Assembly (NCBI GenBank): GCA_016584495.1 | Contig: WAID01000005.1 | Span: forward strand, 1,178,501 to 1,242,500 | From: Celoporthe dispersa | Taxonomy: Eukaryota; Ascomycota; Sordariomycetes; Diaporthales; Cryphonectriaceae | Direction: 5' to 3' | Length of the DNA: 64,000 bases | Shown here: one piece after another, positions 57,510 through 64,000 of the stretch | Layout: every line of letters starts with the position of its first letter | How positions within the stretch are numbered: the first letter of the stretch is position 1 | The notes under the pieces: generated by a model | Told to the model about the DNA's origin: nothing | The model's database searches: none | The model's input: the letters and a program-made list of their open reading frames with translations, nothing else | Made by a program: the position numbers and the translations under genes

Positions 57510-58424
57510 TCAAGGCTTCGGGATGTGGATCGTCTTGCTCGTCATCAAGCAGCCATGAACAGCCCACAGCAGCACGACAGGGTGGACCTCGAGCGCAGAC
57601 CCAGCGAACCAGACGCCGCCGGGCAGGCTGTCGTGGATGCTGCCGCTGTAGACCCAGTAGGCCATGAGAGCGTCGAGGCCGAGCGAGGTGGGGATCGGGG
57701 TGCCCTCAAAGTAGCGCGCCTTGCCGGTGGCGTCCTTGGGGATGGCGGTGGCGGTCACGTTGAAGCGCGCGAGGCGGGTCAGGCCGCACAGGACGAAGAA
57801 GGCGAGGAGGACGTGGTCGAGGGGGGTACGGATGCCGATGGCGAAGGCGACTACGGCGGGGGCGAGGCCGAAGGAGATCTGGTGTGTTTCCCGGTGGTCA
57901 GCTTGGGCAAAAGTCCATCTTGTGTGTCGGGGTATTCCCCTCCTAGGAGGGGAAAAGAGGGGGGGATGTATACCAGGTCAGCGAGGCTGTCCAGCTCCTG
58001 GCCCATCATGCTGCTCTTCTTGCGCCAGCGGGCGACCTTGCCGTCCATGAAGTCGAAGAAGAGGCCAAAGGGCAAGAAGGCAAGGGCGGCGTATAGGTTG
58101 CCGAGCGAGGCTGGGTCGCCGAGGAGGTAGCGCATGGAGGAGAAGACGGACATGATGCCGCAGAAGCCGTTGAGCTCCGTGATGAGGTCGGCGAGGTGCA
58201 GGGCGCGGATGAGGGAGAAGTGGCCCACCTCGGAAGAGAGGAGGTTCTTTTGCTTGTCGTAGGCTGTTTTCATTCTCCCAAACCTGTTAGTATGTATCCT
58301 GTGGCGGGATAGGGAAGGGTCAGTGGGAGGAGGAGAAGAGGGGCGCACAGGAGGAGGTGGTGTCGACCAGGTCCTTCTTGGCGTCGCCGTTGGACGAGGC
58401 CATCGCGGAGGCACGTTTCGACAT
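57510..58424 (-). CDS. CHO1: CDP-diacylglycerol--serine O-phosphatidyltransferase (phosphatidylserine synthase)
   Basis: Makes phosphatidylserine from CDP-diacylglycerol and serine in the ER membrane. The CDP-alcohol phosphotransferase signature DG(x2)AR(x8)G(x3)D(x3)D is complete: DGKVARWRKKSSMMGQELDSLAD. It is preceded by LHLADLITELNGFCGI and LAFLPFGLFFDFM and followed by ISFGLAPAVVAFAIGI and YFEGTPIPTSLGLDAL. Exons are 58349-58424, 57974-58263 and 57510-57878, with introns 58264-58348 and 57879-57973. I chose the Met at 58424 (MSKRASAM); an internal Met at 58403 is the alternative. The frame has no break. Its 3' end converges on eIF2B epsilon. Confidence 0.95.
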
Positions 58425-59256
58425 GACTCCTTGGAAGCACAGGATTGGCTGTGGTGATATCGTGCGAGGGGGGTGTGGCTGGCCTTGTTGTCGTGAGCCC
58501 AAGTGCGGCGGAGGAAGAGGAAGAGACAGCTGTAGGAGGTAGAGTTTTCAATGCGGTGAACAAAATGAGGCCTCTTGCGAAGAGAAACAACTATCCAAGA
58601 AAGGGGGAAAGGGGACCGGAAGAAGAAAGAGGGAAGGGGAGGGAAGGAGAGGGAAAAAAAGAAAAGGGTGACGGAGGTCTCCCACGGATTGTTCACAGGA
58701 GAGATCTTCGAATTCTCGACACAAAAAGGTACGTCGTCGATTCGAGACAGGCTAATAATACGTAGCGGTTGGATCTGATTTGCAGCGCATATGCAAGTCT
58801 CTCCCACAGCACAGCCATGGCCCAGACAAGCCTGCAGCAGAGCTTCGCAGGAGCAAGGTCAGGTCCGGCCCTGCCCCCCTCTGGCGCCTTGAATGCCGTC
58901 ATCGCTCTACCTTCTTTAGGCCTAGACCACCCTTCTGGACGTCAGTCCTGGACAGGCCCCGCACCCCACCAAAAACCAGAAGAGTCGGTTCCCACGCGAA
59001 GACGTAGGTCGTCGAGGTTGAAATGCGTGCGTGCATTGGCAGATAGATGTTCAATCAAGTACACCGGGCAGGTCACGTCACCTGATCGATTGGTGTTGTG
59101 CGCAGTGTGCAGCCCAGCTGACGGTTTTCCTGTCCGCTACTCATTTTTCTCTCACAAAATTGGTATCAAAGTATCGAGAACACACACACACACACACACA
59201 AACACAAGAAAGAGAAGAAGATAGGCGGAGCGCTTGTTGCTGACAGTTCCCTCTCT
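58425..59256. other. Intergenic region upstream of CHO1
   Basis: No gene visible. An A/G-rich tract lies at 58610-58670 and a (CA)n array at about 59180-59200, close to the 3' end of the transporter gene. Confidence 0.5.
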
Positions 59257-61136
59257 TCACAGAGTATATCTGAAGCCAGGATTATCCAGCTCCGTCTGGT
59301 CATGCATGCCCATCTCGATCGCCGCCGCATCGTCATTGTGCCCTGCAGCATCACGAGCCTTGTTCGACCTGTACATGTAGACGTACAGCACCACCACCAT
59401 GGCCAGCTTCACCGTGTACCCCACCAGCATGGCGATGTACGCGCTGTGGTAGCCAGCTGTGAGGGTAAGGGTGGTCAGCCGCTGCCCGTCCCTTCGGCTG
59501 GCGAGGGAGGTGCTTGGTTGGGTGAGAAGGAAGAAGAAGAAGAAGAAGAAGAAGAAGAAACTCACGAGCCTCGCTGGAGATAAACGTCTGGGGGCCGATG
59601 ATGTTGCCAACACAATATCCCGTGAACAAGACAGCACCGGTGAGCTGCTTCTTGGTATACCCGGCCACGTTGGACGAGACCATCGTCAGGGACATGCTGA
59701 ACCCCAGGCCCTGGAAGTAGCACAGCCAGAGCGCAACAAGTCGGCCCCACTAGGACTGTCAGCTCTCATCATCCCATAATGTCTCCCGCGCCGGAGAGAG
59801 GCAGTCACCAAAGAGACGAAAGAAGAGATTCAACGCACCTTGTTGGTGTCCGGCAGCCCGACCAGCAAGGCTGCGCCGATGATACAGATCGTGTTGGCCA
59901 CCATCATCGTGATGCACCTGCTCTGAGGCCACCGCGTGCATACCCACCCGCCGATGAGCAGCGCCAGGAACTGCACCGCGCCGCCCGGGATCTGCAGGTA
60001 CTGCGAGCCGAGCGTGTCGAACCCGAAGCTGTCGATGATGATGCTCGTGAAGCTCGTCAGCGCGCTGTTGGGCACCTGCGCGCCGACTGCCATGACGAAC
60101 AGCACCCACGTCTTGGGGTCCCTGGCGCACTGGACCGCCTGGTACCTTCGGAAGTGGTGGTTCTTGACGCCCTGCCTGTTGCGGCTGACCCGGTCGATCG
60201 CGATGGCCCTCTCGCGCGGCGTCAGGAACTTGGCCGTGGACGGGAGGTCCGGGAGGATGAGCAGGGACACGACGCCCCAGACGAGGCTGATGGCGCCGAA
60301 GATGATGAAGACGTACATCCACTGCGCGAGGCCCGTGGTGATGTGCCCCACCGCGTAGCCGATCAGCCCGCCGAACATGGTCGCCAGGCCGTTGGTGCAG
60401 TAGTACGACTCCAGGCGCAGCGGCTGCTCCGCCGAGGTGTACCAGACGCTCATGATCAGCACGAACGCCGGGTTGACCGTCGCCTCCGTCACGCCCAGGA
60501 AGAAACGGTTCGTCGCGATCCCGCCAAAGGACGTGCACCCGGGCGTCGTCATCAGGATGGCGCCCCATATAACCGTGACGATGGAGACGAACTTGCCGAT
60601 GGGGAGGGTCTGGAGCGCGTACGAGGCCGGGAACTGCGCGATCAGGTAGCCGAAGTAGAAGATGGAGCTCAGCCAGGAGTAGTCCTGTCCCTGCAGGTGA
60701 GTACCGGTCTTTAGGCCGAACTCGCTGGCGAAGTTGAGCGAGTCTGTGGTGCTTATATCGTCAGTTGCCTGCAGCCCAGACCACAGGAGAGGACATATCG
60801 GTCTGCTCGTTGTGAGAAGAAAAAAAGGAAAAGAAGAAAAGGGAAAAAAGGAGGGGGGAGAAAAGGAAGAAACTTGCTCTTGTCCAGGTACTGCAGGAAA
60901 TAGGTCACAAACAGCACCGGCACGATGCGCATGTCAATCTTCCTCAGCGTCTGCTTCACCTCCGCCTCCTCAAACTCAGCGTCCGCTGTGGCCTTGAACA
61001 CCTCATAGTTATCGTCGAGCGCGTCGTCCGAGCTGCTCTCGACACCATAGTCACGACCGAGCGAAGGGGGTGCGCCGGCCCCTGAGGCCTCCAGGCTCGT
61101 CTCCTTGTCGATCTCGTGGTCTCCGGTTGAGGCCAT
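59257..61136 (-). CDS. MFS transporter, anion:cation symporter (Dal5/allantoate permease) family
   Basis: Plasma-membrane carrier, probably for an organic anion such as allantoate, a vitamin or a sugar-acid-type compound; the substrate cannot be assigned. The acidic N-terminus ends in VKQTLRKIDMRIVPVL and YFLQYLDK, the family's start of TM1. Then come GQDYSWLSSIFYFGYLIAQFP, NRFFLGVTEATVNPAFVLIMSVWYT (the TM4 signature), RDPKTWVLFVMAVGAQVPNSAL, GGAVQFLALLIGGW and NVAGYTKKQLTGAVLF. About twelve hydrophobic segments fit. Exons are 60878-61136, 59839-60743, 59566-59749 and 59257-59456. The first intron (60744-60877) appears to be GC-AG with a GCAAGT donor. The alternative GTTTCT donor gives a slightly different TM1 loop. 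No frame break is needed. Confidence 0.92.
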
Positions 61137-64000
61137 CGTTCTCTGGTCTGGCTGCTGGCGGGCGACTTGTCCTTCCTCACAGGCCGTGGCTCGCGCAGGA
61201 CGTGACTAGTAATTAGCAGGTCCCGACAGGCAGGTTCGCCCAGCGTCCAAGCGGCTAGACTTATACCGACGCAGAGGTTAGTCCACGGTAGGTCCCCAGG
61301 CGTACAGCTTCCGAAGTTTTGTCGAGCCCTGTCGCGACGAATCAGACGGCCAGGTCATGCAAGGTGTCATAGCTGGCCTGCGAGCACGCAATGTGGACCA
61401 TGACGATAGCCGTAGACGAAGAGACAGCTTACTATGGTACACCTCTCCCCTCCCCCGCAGATTCTCATGAATCGAGCATGGACTATATGCGGGCGAGCCA
61501 TAGGGCCTACAGAGCAGGCACCCAAATGTGGACGGCGATACGAAGTTGCGACCCGAATTGGTCTTCGAGAAGAGGGCTAAGAGCATGATGCCTAGGCGAA
61601 TTACTTTCGGTATTACCCGTTTCAGACTTGAGTCTCCCAAGTAACTAGCTGAGCGACCTATATCCTCTCTTCTCTCCCCTTTGTAACTTGTGGACCAACC
61701 CGCTGCACAGACCCTCACGCACTGGACGGCGTAGGGTGGTGAACAGGACCCTCCTGAAGATCTCCGGGTTGGTTTTGTTATGTGCGTTCCGACAAGCAAG
61801 AGCTGTTGTTGTAACTAACTGTATTGTCTCTCTTCCACCACGTGGAGGGGTTGGCCTTCGCACCGGAGATAAAGCCATGACGAACGCCCGCGACCAAAGC
61901 ACGTCAACGCGGAGGGCCCCACACCTCTCAGCAACCACTTACAAGAATCAGCCGACCCGTTTCTCGTTGCCCGCTCGTCCATAGTGGTAGTAACTTCTTT
62001 TTTTTTTTTTTTCTCGGAGAGGGGAAGGTCGGAGGGGAGGTTTCTTGGTCTTCAAGATAGCCGGCGTGGTGTTGCAAGGTCACTTCAACTGGCTGTGTCT
62101 TCATTCAGGACGAGGAGGGAGGTTCCTTGCGAGTTTCGTTTTTCTTCTTCTTTCCTTCTCCCCCCTGACGCTGTCAGCAGGATGCTGGGCGGAAGGATAA
62201 TCCATAATGAGACATTGCTCAGTATGCAATGTAGGCGAGCCATCCATTCCAGGGTGAGGATCCATCTGTGGGATGGCCATGATATCGATGGGACTGAAAT
62301 GTCAGCTCGGGTTCGGACGCCTGTAGCATTGACTTTGAGTGTGTTCTCTCCTAAGCACAGCTCATTAGCAACGCGGTGGATGTCTAGGAGCTATAGGGAG
62401 TAATTGTCTTGACTCTTGAGTAATCATCATACATCTCACAAGATAGTTCTGCAAAGAAGAACTAGGACTGAGTCGAGATGAGATCGAAAATCGTCTGCAT
62501 GTTGCTTCCAGCTAAGTGTGTGTCCCCTCTACTTGTTCGAGATTTGTCCGCGAACCATCAGTTCCGTCACTAGCAGGACTCTGAGGATTTTGACCTGTTA
62601 CTAAGATGCGTTTGTTTGGCGCACAATGACTCTCTCAATATAATTGACGTGCTGAACTTCTAGAGTAAGAGGTAGGATCTGAGACAAGTTTTTGAGACTA
62701 CGCAAAAGACGTTGTGGCTACTGACTATCTCATCAGGAGTTCTCTCCGTGATTACAGTGGGAGACTGGACTTGTTTAGAAATACAGTATCGAGACCAAAC
62801 AGCTGAACCCTTCACCCTGGCATGTTTCAGTTACTGAGGCTTATTACACTGGTATTTAATAGGACTAATTCTCCCCTTGAGTCTAGGTTGGCCCTAGGGT
62901 TCTCCTTCACACCGCCACTTCTCTTGGTAGTGAATAGGGTATGATAATCACTATAGTGTGGCAGAATATTCTCCTTATTTCATGGGTCCATATGATTTGT
63001 ACGTCAGCAGTTCAGCGCTGGTAGAGAATTTGTTCTTAGATCATTGCGTTGTTCAAGAAGGATACTATATCCTCGAACAACTTGGCATCTAACTGTCTGC
63101 TTGCCCCCAAGGTCACTGACTGCAAGATGTCTCATTGACACCAGGCCGGGACGAGAGTGCCTTGTAATTAGTACTCTGATGGGTGAGGCTGAGTTCGTAT
63201 GCTCTTATAAGCTTTTCTTCGAAGATCTTCCTGCTTGATAGTGAACGAGGCAATGGAGTGGAGAGGATCTCGGCTGCTCAACAAAGGCCTGAAGGGTCAC
63301 CCGATCGTATTTGGATATCTTTATATAACTTGCAAGGCTGTCACTCCTTATCATTATTGCGCCTGAAGTCTCAGTTCTGTGCTAAGTAGGCTCTGGTCTA
63401 GAGGCCTTTCCACAATGGATGCGTGATGGCTGGAGAACAGCGCTGGGCCGTGACAACTCGCCGGACCTTTTCAAACCTAGCCCATCTACAGAGGGCTACT
63501 AGTTATCAGTGTAGACAAGAATTGGTACTCTGTTGGCTGGGGGGAGGCATTGAATAATGTCTATATAGGACTTGCAAATCAATGTATTAATTAATTACAC
63601 ATAGGCACAGCATGAGGATATTGGCTTGTGGAATAATGACAAGGGAGCGGGGCAGAGAGATTACTCTACACACTGGCGCTTTTGCATGTTGAGGCGCTCA
63701 TGATGACTGTTTCCCATTGTTTGTGAAGGAGAGACCTAGACAGAAACTGGTATAACATATCGGATGAGGCTCGTAAGTTCAAGTTTCGACCACGAAGCGA
63801 GGGTGGGATATGCATCTCGCATTGGGATGTGCAGCAATCACCATGGTAATATTTCATAGCCAGCACGGGGCCAATCCTGGACAAGTACCACCACAATTAT
63901 CTCGAGAGCTCTGTTCCTCCGCTGCCCTTTCTCAGCCTCGAGCCCACACACAGCCTCTGCAAGGTTGTGAGGGCATGCGGTTACGAAAGGCCCGGGTAAC
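61137..64000. other. Terminal gene-free region
   Basis: No gene found. Up to about 62160 it resembles the other promoters, with a T run at 61998-62013. From about 62400 to 64000 it loses the microsatellites and CT tracts, is more AT-rich and has only short frames. It may be decayed sequence, but no transposon ends or domains are visible. Confidence 0.45.

Noticed and set aside
59779..60714. 311-codon + strand frame
   Set aside because: Antisense to the MFS transporter; Arg/Asp/Val-rich shadow.
61278..61799. 173-codon minus-strand frame
   Set aside because: No domain, no splice context and ordinary base composition; length is within chance for this DNA.
1..64000. CRISPR arrays, rRNA genes, intact transposons, biosynthetic cluster
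   Set aside because: No regularly spaced repeats, rRNA signatures, transposase or reverse-transcriptase motifs, or cluster backbone enzymes were seen. The tandem repeats are simple microsatellites.

Overview
The window is nuclear DNA of a filamentous ascomycete (Pezizomycotina, most likely a Sordariomycete). The evidence is short GT-AG introns (mostly 50-160 nt) with CTAAC/CTAAT-type branch sites, GC-rich coding DNA, CT-rich upstream regions, and a set of single-copy fungal housekeeping genes. There is no operon structure, CRISPR array, intact transposon or rRNA gene that I can see. The species cannot be named from the sequence alone.

Layout, left to right. The 3'-truncated minus-strand gene at 1-1787 is a Sel1-repeat chitin synthase activator (Chs4/Skt5 type). 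A 3.4 kb CT- and GT-rich non-coding stretch follows. RAD54 (5222-~7673, -) and a mitochondrial carrier (8366-9462, +) diverge from a promoter that carries an MCB-like ACGCGT. Next come a GT25-type glycosyltransferase (-), a short-chain dehydrogenase (+), a DUF1917/UPF0696 protein (-), the diphthamide enzyme DPH7 (+), the GPI-transamidase subunit GAA1 (-), the rhomboid protease RBD2 (-), the ribosome-biogenesis zinc finger BUD20 (-), mitochondrial aconitase (+), a HAD_SAK-type protein with an RGG tail (+), cytosolic threonyl-tRNA synthetase (-), an FBXO21-like F-box/YccV protein (+) and a tRNA-Leu(UAA) gene (+). A 6.5 kb gene-free stretch leads to the response regulator SKN7 (+). Another 6.8 kb gene-free stretch leads to eIF2B epsilon (+), phosphatidylserine synthase CHO1 (-) and a DAL5-family MFS transporter (-). 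The last 2.9 kb shows no gene.

Two RNA-processing features stand out. First, the tRNA-Leu(UAA) gene carries, besides its normal anticodon-loop intron, a 62-nt insertion in the D-loop with the anatomy of a spliceosomal intron (GTACGT donor, GCTAAC branch, GCAG acceptor). Second, the aconitase gene can only be read in frame at its conserved Tyr-His-Gly-Pro-Gly block by using a two-nucleotide exon between a normal GT-AG intron and a GC-AG intron.

A technical feature affects most gene models. About twenty single-base length changes, mainly in C or G homopolymers, break otherwise well conserved reading frames in 13 of the 18 protein genes. This looks like residual sequencing error rather than mass pseudogenisation. 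The functional themes are translation (ThrRS, eIF2B epsilon, DPH7, BUD20, tRNA-Leu), membrane and wall biogenesis (Chs4-like, GAA1, CHO1, GT25), mitochondrial metabolism (aconitase, carrier), and stress or genome maintenance (SKN7, RAD54). The genes are ordinary neighbours, not a co-regulated cluster.
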